This document shows, piece by piece, positions 55,901-62,649 of a DNA stretch of 64,000 nucleotides. The stretch's first letter is position 1, and each line of letters starts with the position of its first letter. The notes beneath the pieces are model-generated. The model saw only the letters and a list, made by a program, of their open reading frames with translations. It did no database searches and was not told where the DNA came from. The stretch is from Pontibacter sp. HSC-36F09 (lineage in GTDB: Bacteria > Bacteroidota > Bacteroidia > Cytophagales > Hymenobacteraceae), in contig NZ_JALKAA010000003.1 in assembly GCF_024171605.1 (NCBI RefSeq), forward strand, positions 620,001 to 684,000, in the 5' to 3' direction. A program made the position numbers and the translations under genes.

Positions 55901-56369
55901 TCACCAGCGTCTGCGAGTCGAGGTCAACTTCAAAATTGTAGGGTATGTTCAGCTCCTTCGTAAAGGCCTGCACGATCTTGTTGACAAAGCTGTCGATGGT
56001 GCTGACAGAGAAGTCGCTGTAATTGTACAGGATTTGCGTAAAAAGGCGACCGGCTCGCTGGCGGATTTGCTCTTTGTCAAAGCTTTCTTCCGGGTAGCGA
56101 ACCTGCAATTCAGCTGTGATCTTGTCCAATAAGTCTTCACTCTTCAGCAGTTCCCCTCCACTCAGGTTGGGGTCGTTAAAATTGCGCAGTGCCCCCAGGA
56201 TGCGCTCCTTCATCTCTGCGGCGGCATCGTTGGTAAACGTGATTGCCAGGATGGAACGGTAATAATCCGGGTCAGTGCTATGGAGCGCAAGTTTCAGGTA
56301 TTCTTTGGTCAGGGTATAGGTTTTACCGGAACCTGCTGAGGAGGAGAGTATCTTGAAGTTTGGCGACAT
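52971..56369 (-). CDS. addA: AddA-like UvrD-family helicase-nuclease subunit
   Basis: The 1132-residue protein has the SF1A helicase motifs: LSSSAGSGKTYTLTKEYL at residues 8-25, AITFTNDAAAEMKERI, ILIDEFQDTSVLQW, VVGDAKQAIYRWRGGE, TSIHKAKGLAYPIVIIPF and NMLYVALTRPKDRLYLIG. The C-terminus has a nuclease-like region, YLYKPDRVVFDGDQVVLLEFK, with the D-ExK pattern. It would be the motor and one nuclease of an AddAB complex that resects DNA ends until a Chi-like site. A possible promoter element TATCTTTA lies upstream near 56396-56403, one base off consensus. Confidence 0.93.
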   Translation of the reverse strand: MSPNFKILSSSAGSGKTYTLTKEYLKLALHSTDPDYYRSILAITFTNDAAAEMKERILGALRNFNDPNLSGGELLKSEDLLDKITAELQVRYPEESFDKEQIRQRAGRLFTQILYNYSDFSVSTIDSFVNKIVQAFTKELNIPYNFEVDLDSQTLVSSAVQLLLDKVSNRKDDLLSETLEHYALEKAREGRSWNTLADDLADFAKNLLNEQVYEAVTDLQGLTLEDFREIRKQLKTLQEGILAALQEDAGKALQAIEQAGLSPSDFFQGNRGLYGYFSKFNREADLTYGNNYARQTVEDDKWYAGKASTATKNQIDSIRQLLTDLYYNIESIKEQYAGTFTLISAVVPHLYKVSVLNELEKCLQEIKLDRNTVHISEFNKRIIDIVLKEPVPFIYERLGEKYNHILIDEFQDTSVLQWNNLLPLVDNALASGHFSMVVGDAKQAIYRWRGGEMEQILHLYKNNTHLLYENRRHGNMIRERYESVRENLAPDVLQQNFRSRREIIEFNNKLFTFFSEQHKVYGTFTSIYDDKFVQEAPITGKAGGHVQIMFTYPDDLNYKYDLSSCVRTEIFYDDYTHEQELSYDASTLNMVIELVRQGLNDGYTLKDMAILCRTNAKSKLIANFLKEKQYDIISQDSLSLQFAEVINLIIAMFRVFNRPNDTLAKSEALYLIYTVTQGKVPTTELAQTIARISNQTDPQLFFNYLRKVGFDVKERETGNLSLYELTEQLIRIFNLLGHNNECEYLFRFLDLVLEYSLKNSNNLNNFLAYWDVQKEKLSINTPKDRNAITITSIHKAKGLAYPIVIIPFADWSTEPQTRALMWSRLSDENKVMGKLRSVAVNISSRLEHTELAEQYNTEIEKTFIENLNMLYVALTRPKDRLYLIGNGKDLLEEHKAQKALEGTAKNVSHLLYRYLVAEGLWEPGKLCYQVYAGQKTKQDSGSREIGPVYTLDYLQTNDWAQRLQLKQHANNVFDFETQTEQRILNKKLHYALSRILTAAQLDDVLRQMVYQGIISDREKPVLKERLLQVVNHPQISQYFSGDVIVEHEKELLDARAYLYKPDRVVFDGDQVVLLEFKLPPPLEEHRNKLDHYAVRFKQLGYDKVKCLLYYFDTEELYEWSYGGKSQQIGLAL

Positions 56370-56485
56370 AGCGGGCAGCTTTAAACGGGATTCTAAAGAT
56401 ACATTTCCTGTGGGGCTTATGCCAGCGCCAGGGTTTAAAATAATGAGTGCTCAAAGCAAGTGTTTGTCCGTCAAGGTATAAAATA

Positions 56486-56516
56486 CAAAAAGCTCCCCCG
56501 CTTGCGCGAAGGAGCC
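56486..56516 (-). terminator. Terminator of the gene ending at 56544
   Basis: GCTCC (56492-56496) and GGAGC (56511-56515) close a stem with inner CGC and GCG pairs. On the minus strand five T residues follow. Confidence 0.65.
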
Positions 56517-56543
56517 TGTTGCCTTTCTATATATAGTAAAGGG

Positions 56544-57080
56544 TTATGCGTATACGATCTGCCCTTTCTTTTCTTCTTTCTCCTTGGCAGGAGCATGGTC
56601 GTTTACGCAAACATTTCGCACAATACGAGCCATCGAGATAGAGTAATCTGCTATGATGCAGTGCTGCTGCTCAGTGCTCATCAGCGCTTTACCACCACCC
56701 AGGGTCAGTTTGTTCAGTTCAATCACTTCATCAAAATTCTGACGCAGCATTTTCAGCGCCTTGAAAGAGGGCTCGTTGTAATACATTGGAATCACCTGGC
56801 ATACGGCATAACTGCCTTTTGCGCGTTCCTTGGCAATCATGTTACACAAGCTGGAAGCATTCATTTTGTCCAGGTCCGAGATGATCACAAAGAACACTTT
56901 AGCCTCACTTTTATCGGTCTTGATAACTGCATTGTTTGGCAGCAGATTGCGTGAGACCTTGGCTCCCTTCATGAAGTCTTCGTCTTTCAGGATCTTGTTA
57001 TGGATCTTAAAGGCCAGTGCGCCAGAGGCGATCAAATGAAAGTCCCTGCTTTTAGCTGTAATTTTGGAGAAGTGTAACAT
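56544..57080 (-). CDS. Conserved-looking protein of unknown function
   Basis: The 178-residue cytoplasmic protein has an alpha/beta character: FHLIASGALAFKIHNKILK, EAKVFFVIISDLDKMNASS, GSYAVCQVIPMYYNEPSFKAL, then ELNKLTLGGGKALMSTEQQ and a basic/acidic tail (APAKEKEEKKGQ). There are five scattered Cys residues or fewer and no clear catalytic motif. I do not recognise it. A strong AT-rich spacer (57081-57572) is upstream. The short hairpin at 56486-56516 follows. Confidence 0.65.
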   Translation of the reverse strand: MLHFSKITAKSRDFHLIASGALAFKIHNKILKDEDFMKGAKVSRNLLPNNAVIKTDKSEAKVFFVIISDLDKMNASSLCNMIAKERAKGSYAVCQVIPMYYNEPSFKALKMLRQNFDEVIELNKLTLGGGKALMSTEQQHCIIADYSISMARIVRNVCVNDHAPAKEKEEKKGQIVYA

Positions 57081-57572
57081 AATTAGAAAGGATTAAAGGG
57101 TTAAAGTTCTACGGTATTTTTAAATAGTGAAATTTCATTTTTATAGTTCAGGCTTCAAATTTTGCTTTCAGGCAAAGGGAAGGGGGCGGAGACAACAACT
57201 AGATACCAAAACCGGATAAATCGCCTATATAAATCACGCTAGCTTGGCACAATTTAAAATTGAACTGATTTTGATCCTGTTATATACTAAACTACGAGCT
57301 TCTTATTGGATATACCAATGAAAAACTTTAATAATAGTTAATGGCTTGATTTCTAGTGTGAATGTAGTCCATTTACGGGCAAACAAAATCGCAGTTTCTT
57401 ATTTCAATAATTTTTTGGAGTATTTTGACGCAAAATAAAAAATAATTTGAAATAAATATAATAGTTCACCATTTAATCAGAACAATTTTTTAATCGAATA
57501 ATACCTATTGTTTTGCACTGGTCTGTTAAAGAATAAATTAGGTCATATGACGACGGTTTCATTTATTCTGCG
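57081..57572. other. AT-rich divergent spacer of about 490 bases
   Basis: Lies between the unknown gene (minus) and the DEAD-box helicase (plus). It is far more AT-rich than the coding DNA and holds no open frame or AGGTATAG word. Likely carries promoter and regulatory sites for both genes; none other than 57573-57580 is recognisable. Confidence 0.5.
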
Positions 57573-57580
57573 TATCTTTG
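57573..57580 (+). promoter_or_regulatory. -7 promoter element of the DEAD-box helicase, with a long leader
   Basis: TATCTTTG followed by CAGCC. The helicase ATG is at 57740, so the leader is about 150 bases, far longer than others in this window. It contains a small hairpin (TTCTTT and AAAGAA, 57670-57686) and a 9-codon frame, 57693-57722. Confidence 0.6.
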
Positions 57581-57739
57581 CAGCCGATTTGGAATCAGTC
57601 TGATTTAAGTATAACTGGCTACACCGCTTTTTTTGAGCATAACCTGGTTGATTTTTTTTCTTGTCGGACTTCTTTTTCGTAAAGAAGGGTTTATGGACAG
57701 GCTGTCTCCAGATGAAGTGTAAAAAGTTATTATAACAGA

Positions 57740-59611
57740 ATGAACAAAATCAGATTTGACGAGCTTCCGCTTTCGCCGGAAGTCCAGCGAGCTATCGCTG
57801 ACATGGGCTTCGAAGAAGCATCTCCCATCCAAACAGAAGCAATCCCGGTAGTTTTAGCAGGACGCGACATTATTGGCCAGGCCCAGACGGGTACGGGCAA
57901 GACGGCCGCATTCGGTATACCTACCATTGAGAGCATCGACGAGAACGACCGCAGTGTACAGGCCCTTATCCTGTGCCCAACGCGCGAACTGGCTATTCAA
58001 GTAGCCGGAGAAATCCAGAAACTTATTAAGTACAAGCCAGGCATCAGCATTGTGCCTATCTACGGTGGACAGGCTTACGATCGTCAGCTGCGTGCCCTTA
58101 AGCAGGGTGTGCAGATCGTGATCGGTACGCCGGGCCGTGTGATGGACCACATCGAACGCGGTACCCTGAAACTGGACAAGATCAAAAAGATCATCCTGGA
58201 CGAGGCAGACGAAATGCTCGACATGGGCTTCCGTGACGACATCGAGTTTGTGCTGAGCAAAATGCCGGAAGAGCGCCAGACGATCTTCTTCTCGGCTACG
58301 ATGTCCAAGCCGATCATGGACCTGACCAAGCGCTACCAGACCGATCCGGTGGTCGTGAAAGTGGTGCACAAGGAACTGACGGTAACCAACATTGACCAGG
58401 TATACTTCGAGGTGCGTAACTCTATGAAGCAGGAAGTACTTTCCCGCATCCTGGACATGCACAACATGAAGTCGGTGATCATCTTCTGCAATACCAAGCG
58501 TATGGTGGATGAACTGGTTACTAACCTGCAGGCCCGTGGCTATTTCGCCGATGCCCTGCACGGTGACCTGAACCAAAACCAGCGCTCTAACGTGATGGGC
58601 AAGTTCCGTAACGCAACGCTGGAGATACTGGTAGCCACTGACGTAGCTGCCCGTGGTCTTGACGTGGATAACGTAGAGGCGGTATTCAACTACGACCTCC
58701 CGCAGGACGAAGAAGCCTACGTGCACCGTATCGGTCGTACAGGCCGTGCCGGAAAGTCTGGCCGTGCCTTCTCTTTCGTGTCTGGTCGCTCTGACATGTA
58801 CAAGCTGAAGGATATCATGCGCTATACCAAAGCCAATATCCAGCTTCAGCAGGTACCTACTTACGATGACGTGAATGAGCTGCGTACCAGCGTATACCTG
58901 GAGAAGGTGCGTGAAGTACTGGAGAAGGGCAACCTGACCAAGCACATTGCCAAAATCGAAAGCCTGGTAAACGAAGAATATACTTCCCTTGAGATCGCTG
59001 CTGCTCTTTTGAAGATGTCTTTGAAAGAAGCCAAGACAAAAGAAGCTGGCAAAGAGGCAGAAAAAAGCATGGGTGGACCAAAAGCCGGTTTCGACCGTCT
59101 GTTCATCACCATCGGTAAAAAAGACCGTGTGCATCCTAAAGATCTGATCGACCTGTTGAGCCAGAACGCTGATATACCTGCTTCTAAAGTAGGCGACATC
59201 GACCTGTACGATAAGTTTAGCTTTGTAGAGGTGCCAACCGAATACACGGCTGACATTCTGCAGAAAGTGGGCCGCATCGAAGTGGACGGACGCACCGTGA
59301 TCGTAGAAAAATCGCAGAAGAAAGAAGGCGAAGCTGGTGGCGGCAATAGAGAAGACTTCGGTTTCAGTGACCGGGGAGCCGATCGTGGTGGCAAGCGCTT
59401 CGGCGGTGGCGACCGTGGTGGTTTTGGTGATCGTGACCGCGGAGGCTATGGTGGCGAACGTGATCGTGGACCACGCAGAGAAGGCGGTGGCAGCGGATAC
59501 GGAGGCGGTGGAAGCCGTTTCGGTGGCCGTGGCGACCGTGACTCTTTCAGAGGCGGTGACCGTCGCAGCAGCGGTGGTGATCGTGGCGGATTCCGCAAAA
59601 AAAGATTCTAA
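57740..59611 (+). CDS. DEAD-box RNA helicase with DbpA-like and Gly/Arg-rich tail (DeaD/CsdA type)
   Basis: The 623-residue protein has the DEAD-box motifs ASPIQTEAIP, AQTGTGKTAAFG, PTRELAIQ, TPGRVMDH, DEAD, SATM, HGDLNQNQRSNV, ATDVAARGLD and HRIGRTGRAG. Then come a helical dimerisation-like segment, a DbpA-type RNA-binding domain (RVHPKDLIDLLSQN to RTVIVEKSQ) and an RGG-like tail from about residue 535 (GGGDRGGFGDRDRGGYGGER). Such proteins unwind structured RNA in ribosome assembly, mRNA decay and cold shock. The long leader suggests cold-shock-type control. It has no copies of AGGTATAG. A terminator follows at 59689. Confidence 0.95.
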   Translation: MNKIRFDELPLSPEVQRAIADMGFEEASPIQTEAIPVVLAGRDIIGQAQTGTGKTAAFGIPTIESIDENDRSVQALILCPTRELAIQVAGEIQKLIKYKPGISIVPIYGGQAYDRQLRALKQGVQIVIGTPGRVMDHIERGTLKLDKIKKIILDEADEMLDMGFRDDIEFVLSKMPEERQTIFFSATMSKPIMDLTKRYQTDPVVVKVVHKELTVTNIDQVYFEVRNSMKQEVLSRILDMHNMKSVIIFCNTKRMVDELVTNLQARGYFADALHGDLNQNQRSNVMGKFRNATLEILVATDVAARGLDVDNVEAVFNYDLPQDEEAYVHRIGRTGRAGKSGRAFSFVSGRSDMYKLKDIMRYTKANIQLQQVPTYDDVNELRTSVYLEKVREVLEKGNLTKHIAKIESLVNEEYTSLEIAAALLKMSLKEAKTKEAGKEAEKSMGGPKAGFDRLFITIGKKDRVHPKDLIDLLSQNADIPASKVGDIDLYDKFSFVEVPTEYTADILQKVGRIEVDGRTVIVEKSQKKEGEAGGGNREDFGFSDRGADRGGKRFGGGDRGGFGDRDRGGYGGERDRGPRREGGGSGYGGGGSRFGGRGDRDSFRGGDRRSSGGDRGGFRKKRF

Positions 59612-59688
59612 TTGTCCGAACCTGCCAAAAGGTAGAATCGTATAAATAGGTATACAACGCTTGAAGTGTAAAAGCTTCGAATTGTTAG

Positions 59689-59718
59689 AAAAGGCTGACT
59701 TGAAACGTCAGCCTTTTT
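59689..59718 (+). terminator. Terminator of the DEAD-box helicase
   Basis: AAAAGGCTGAC (59689-59699) pairs with GTCAGCCTTTTT (59707-59718) around a 7-base loop and runs into a T tract. First of three hairpins in the 347-base gap 59612-59958. Confidence 0.92.
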
Positions 59719-59828
59719 GTTTTAAAATATTTATCCAGAAGCTCGTAACCTTGGCTATACCTTTCCGTTAAAGAAGGTATCATAAAAAGGTTGGAAGATT
59801 ATTCTACTGTTTTACGCAGTTAGAACTG

Positions 59829-59861
59829 ATAAGCCTGACATCAGACGGATGTCAGGCTTAT
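59829..59861. terminator. Second hairpin in the helicase 3' spacer
   Basis: ATAAGCCTGACATC (59829-59842) is a perfect 14-bp partner of GATGTCAGGCTTAT (59848-59861) with a 5-base loop. It is followed by a weak T run. Confidence 0.75.
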
Positions 59862-59904
59862 TACTTTTATACCCGCCCATACCTTCCGCAAAAGCCGGAG
59901 GCAC

Positions 59905-59934
59905 AAAAAAAGGAGCTTTTGCAGCTCCTTTTTT
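59905..59934. terminator. Third hairpin, terminator of the DUF2383-type gene
   Basis: AAAAAAGGAGCT (59905-59916) pairs with AGCTCCTTTTTT (59923-59934). Works in both directions; the minus-strand gene stop is at 59959. Confidence 0.9.
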
Positions 59935-59958
59935 ATTTTATCTACCTTTTATAAGAAA

Positions 59959-60402
59959 TCAGGCACTGTCACGAAGTGAACGAATGTGGTCGTGCGCGTT
60001 TTTCACATCCTGGTACTGCTGCGCTATGATTGGCTTCAGTTCACCTGGCAGGTCTTTCTGCATCGCTTCTTCGTACGCTTTCACGGCATAGTCTTCACCG
60101 CGCTCGCACTCTTCCAGTATGCGCTTTCTGTCTTTCGAAGAAAGGGCAGCTTTGATATCGATCCAGGCGCGGTGCAGGGTGCCTTCGATGGAGCTGGTCT
60201 CGTCATCCGTCTTTCCCATTTTGTGCAGCTGGTCCTGCAGCTCAGTGATCATGCTGTCGCGCTGCACAGCGTATTTACGGAACAGGTCTTTCAGGTCCTG
60301 GTCTTCAACGTCTTCGGCAGCAGTTTTATAGCCCTTTACACCATCTTTGCATCTTTCAATAAGATGGTGAACGGTTGAGTGAACTTCTTTATTAATTTCC
60401 AT
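59959..60402 (-). CDS. PA2169/DUF2383-type four-helix-bundle protein
   Basis: The 147-residue protein is a ferritin-like helical bundle of the PA2169/DUF2383 family: VHHLIERCKDGVKGYKTAAE, LKDLFRKYAVQRDSMITELQ, SIEGTLHRAWIDIKAALS, ILEECERGEDYAVKAYEEAM and LKPIIAQQYQDVKNAHDHIR. Glu and His positions could bind metal, but no function is proven; members are often stress-induced. A single-gene unit with a terminator. Confidence 0.92.
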   Translation of the reverse strand: MEINKEVHSTVHHLIERCKDGVKGYKTAAEDVEDQDLKDLFRKYAVQRDSMITELQDQLHKMGKTDDETSSIEGTLHRAWIDIKAALSSKDRKRILEECERGEDYAVKAYEEAMQKDLPGELKPIIAQQYQDVKNAHDHIRSLRDSA

Positions 60403-60482
60403 AGTAATATTTTTTTTAGTTTTTGTATGCTGATGTACTGCATTCCACCAGTTTTTGTTACCAAAATGGATATATCGCTATG

Positions 60483-61712
60483 CTAGTATATGGAAGCGGC
60501 CATGGCCCGGCCCGCCAGGTATCCGGTCGTCCAGGCGGACTGAAAATTAAAACCACCCGTAATGCCATCCACATCCAGCACTTCACCGGCAAAATACAGA
60601 CCCGGGTGCAGACGGCTTTCCATCGTTTTCATATTGATCTGGCTCAGGTCCACACCACCGCAGGTCACGAACTCTTCTTTAAACGTGGTCTTACCGTCCA
60701 CCTCGACGGGCATCCGGAGCAGGGCCTCCACCAGTTTGTTCGTGTTTTTAGCGGGCAGTTCGGCCCATTTCACTTCGTCACCTATACCGGCTATACCTGT
60801 CAGCGCTTTCCACAGTCGTTGCGGCAAACCGAAAAGCGGGTTGGTGGACACTACCTTCTTGGGGTGCGCCTTGCGGAAATTGTGCAGGTGCTCACGCAGG
60901 CTTTCCTCTGTCTGGTCATGCACCCAACTGACCATAGCCGTAAATCGATAGTCCATGCCGTAAAACAGGCGGGCGCCCCAGGCGGAAAGTTTGAGAACAG
61001 CCGGACCGCTGTAGCCCCAGTGGGTGATCAGCAACGGCCCTTCGTACTCCAGTTTCTGACCGGCTATGCGTACCCTGGCCTGCGGCACCGAGACCCCTTG
61101 CAACTCTTTGAGCGGTGAGCCCGGCACGTTGAAGGTAAAGAGGGAAGGGACCGGCTCCTGGATAGTATGCCCGAGCGCCCGCAGCCAATCATAACCCTGG
61201 CTTTTGGGGTTGCCTCCAGTGCTCACCAGCACCCGGTCGGCCTGCAGTTCACGGTTGTTGTTCAAGTATAAGGTATAGCCTCGGTTCTCAGCCCGTGGCT
61301 CGATGCGCTCCACGGCTATACCTGTTTTCACCTCCACACCGGTTTTAGCAGCTTCACGCTGCAGACAGTCTATGATGGTCTGTGAATTGTCAGTCACCGG
61401 AAACATGCGCCCGTCGGGCTCTGCCTTCAACTTCACGCCCCGGCTCTCGAACCATTCCACCGTTTCGGTTGCCCCAAAGGTCTTGAAAGCCTCCTTTAGC
61501 TGTTTGGCGCCTCGAGGGTAATGCTGCGCAAAAACCGTAGGTGTAAAACAGTGATGCGTCACGTTGCAGCGGCCGCCACCCGAAACCCTCACTTTCGATA
61601 AAAGCTTGTTGCTCTTCTCGAGGATGGTCACCTGTGCCTTAGGATTGGACTGCGCACAGGCGATGGCACCAAAATAGCCCGCCGCCCCGCCACCTATCAC
61701 TACTATTTTCAT
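60483..61712 (-). CDS. HI0933/BaiN-like flavoprotein (NAD(P)/FAD oxidoreductase)
   Basis: The 409-residue protein has an N-terminal FAD-binding Rossmann motif (VVIGGGAAGYFGAIACA), the family sequence SGGGRCNVTH near residue 47, RVLVSTGGNPKSQGYDWLRA, LITHWGYSGPAVLKLSAWG and the C-terminal LYFAGEVLDVDGITGGFNFQSAWTTG-type FAD motif. The natural substrate is unknown; gut relatives reduce bile-acid intermediates. It lies just upstream of a single repeat arm and the epimerase-like gene, in the same direction. Confidence 0.93.
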   Translation of the reverse strand: MKIVVIGGGAAGYFGAIACAQSNPKAQVTILEKSNKLLSKVRVSGGGRCNVTHHCFTPTVFAQHYPRGAKQLKEAFKTFGATETVEWFESRGVKLKAEPDGRMFPVTDNSQTIIDCLQREAAKTGVEVKTGIAVERIEPRAENRGYTLYLNNNRELQADRVLVSTGGNPKSQGYDWLRALGHTIQEPVPSLFTFNVPGSPLKELQGVSVPQARVRIAGQKLEYEGPLLITHWGYSGPAVLKLSAWGARLFYGMDYRFTAMVSWVHDQTEESLREHLHNFRKAHPKKVVSTNPLFGLPQRLWKALTGIAGIGDEVKWAELPAKNTNKLVEALLRMPVEVDGKTTFKEEFVTCGGVDLSQINMKTMESRLHPGLYFAGEVLDVDGITGGFNFQSAWTTGYLAGRAMAASIY

Positions 61713-61717
61713 GTTAA

Positions 61718-61745
61718 CGAATTGCTAAATTGTTAAACGGCTAAA
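61718..61745. repeat. Single arm of the TTAAATTGTT repeat family between two genes
   Basis: CGAATTGCTAAATTGTTAAACGGCTAAA reuses, with small changes, the words of the arms at 28450-28733. It fills the 28 bases between the two same-strand genes and includes the stop codon of the upstream one (61741-61743). No inverted partner was seen nearby. Confidence 0.6.
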
Positions 61746-62568
61746 AGAAGGCCATTGGATCGGGGTAGGAGAAAACGTAGGACAGGTCGTCTTTCAATTT
61801 CTGGCTACTGATCAGCTTAAAATGGGTTTCTTCCATATCTTTGAAAGTCGGGGATTCCAGGTCAAGGGCTTTTGCGGCAGCTTCGTAGAAAGCTCTCCGG
61901 CTCGGATGCTCGTCTGCGCAGGCGTTGTATACCTGGCCCCATTTTTCCTGCGCGATAATGCGCTCCAGTATGTTCAGGCAGTCTTCGAGGTGGATCATAT
62001 TGACAGGCGCATCGCCGTTTGGCAAATCATGCTTGCCTGCCAGGAAGCGACCCGGCTGCCTGTTGACTCCAACCAGTCCGCCAAAGCGTACCACCGTGCA
62101 CACCCAGTTCTCACTGTCCTGGAACATCCGTTCAACCTTTAGGAGTGTATTGTTCGGGTCAAGTTCATCGGTAAAGCTGGTGTCTTCCTCCGTCACAATC
62201 CGGTTGAGCTCTGGGTATACCGAGGTCGAGGATACGAACAGCACGCGGCTAACGGGCGAAGCTAGCAGTGCCTTGCGCAATACAGTCATTTGTTGCAGGT
62301 AACTCTCACCGCCATCAGCACGAAGCTTAGGAGGGATGTTGAGCACCAGCACCTCCGCCTGCAGAAAATCTTCGAGTACCTGTTGGTCTAGTTGTGGATC
62401 AGAGAGGTTAACCTGGAAGGGATTTATACCTGCCTGGCGGAGTGTCTCCAGTTTTGGCTCGGAAGTAGTGGATCCGTTTACCCTGTGGCCGGAACGTACC
62501 AGGGCATCTGCCAGCGGAAGGCCGAGCCAGCCGCAACCCATGACACTGATGTCAGCTTTCTTTTGCAT
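61741..62568 (-). CDS. SDR-type NAD(P)-dependent epimerase/reductase (YeeZ-like)
   Basis: The 275-residue protein has an N-terminal Rossmann motif in a variant form (ISVMGCGWLGLPLADALVRSG), SSTSVYPELNRIVTEED and the RFGGLVGVNRQPGRFLAG segment of atypical extended SDR proteins such as YeeZ. The catalytic Tyr is in SSTSVYP; the Lys usually three residues later is not seen, so enzyme activity is uncertain. Substrate unknown. TACCTTTG at 62623-62630 is its likely promoter. Confidence 0.88.
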   Translation of the reverse strand: MQKKADISVMGCGWLGLPLADALVRSGHRVNGSTTSEPKLETLRQAGINPFQVNLSDPQLDQQVLEDFLQAEVLVLNIPPKLRADGGESYLQQMTVLRKALLASPVSRVLFVSSTSVYPELNRIVTEEDTSFTDELDPNNTLLKVERMFQDSENWVCTVVRFGGLVGVNRQPGRFLAGKHDLPNGDAPVNMIHLEDCLNILERIIAQEKWGQVYNACADEHPSRRAFYEAAAKALDLESPTFKDMEETHFKLISSQKLKDDLSYVFSYPDPMAFF

Positions 62569-62622
62569 CGCTTTGGTGTTTTGTAGTTAACATTCCGTAA
62601 GCTCACTTGTTAACGTTTGCGA

Positions 62623-62630
62623 CAAAGGTA
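62623..62630 (-). promoter_or_regulatory. -7 promoter element of the SDR gene, in a divergent spacer
   Basis: The minus strand reads TACCTTTG. It lies 54 bases before the SDR start and 20 bases before the start of the divergent FAD enzyme. TTAACA (62587-62592) and TGTTAA (62608-62613) downstream form a possible operator. Confidence 0.55.
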
Positions 62631-62649
62631 AGCCTAAATTTATACATAC

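Noticed and set aside
57693..57722. Nine-codon frame in the helicase leader as a true gene
   Set aside because: Too short to support; mentioned only as a possible regulatory frame.
57854..59134. Long open frame on the minus strand opposite the DEAD-box helicase
   Set aside because: An antisense shadow of a highly biased, conserved gene; His/Val-rich without domain features.
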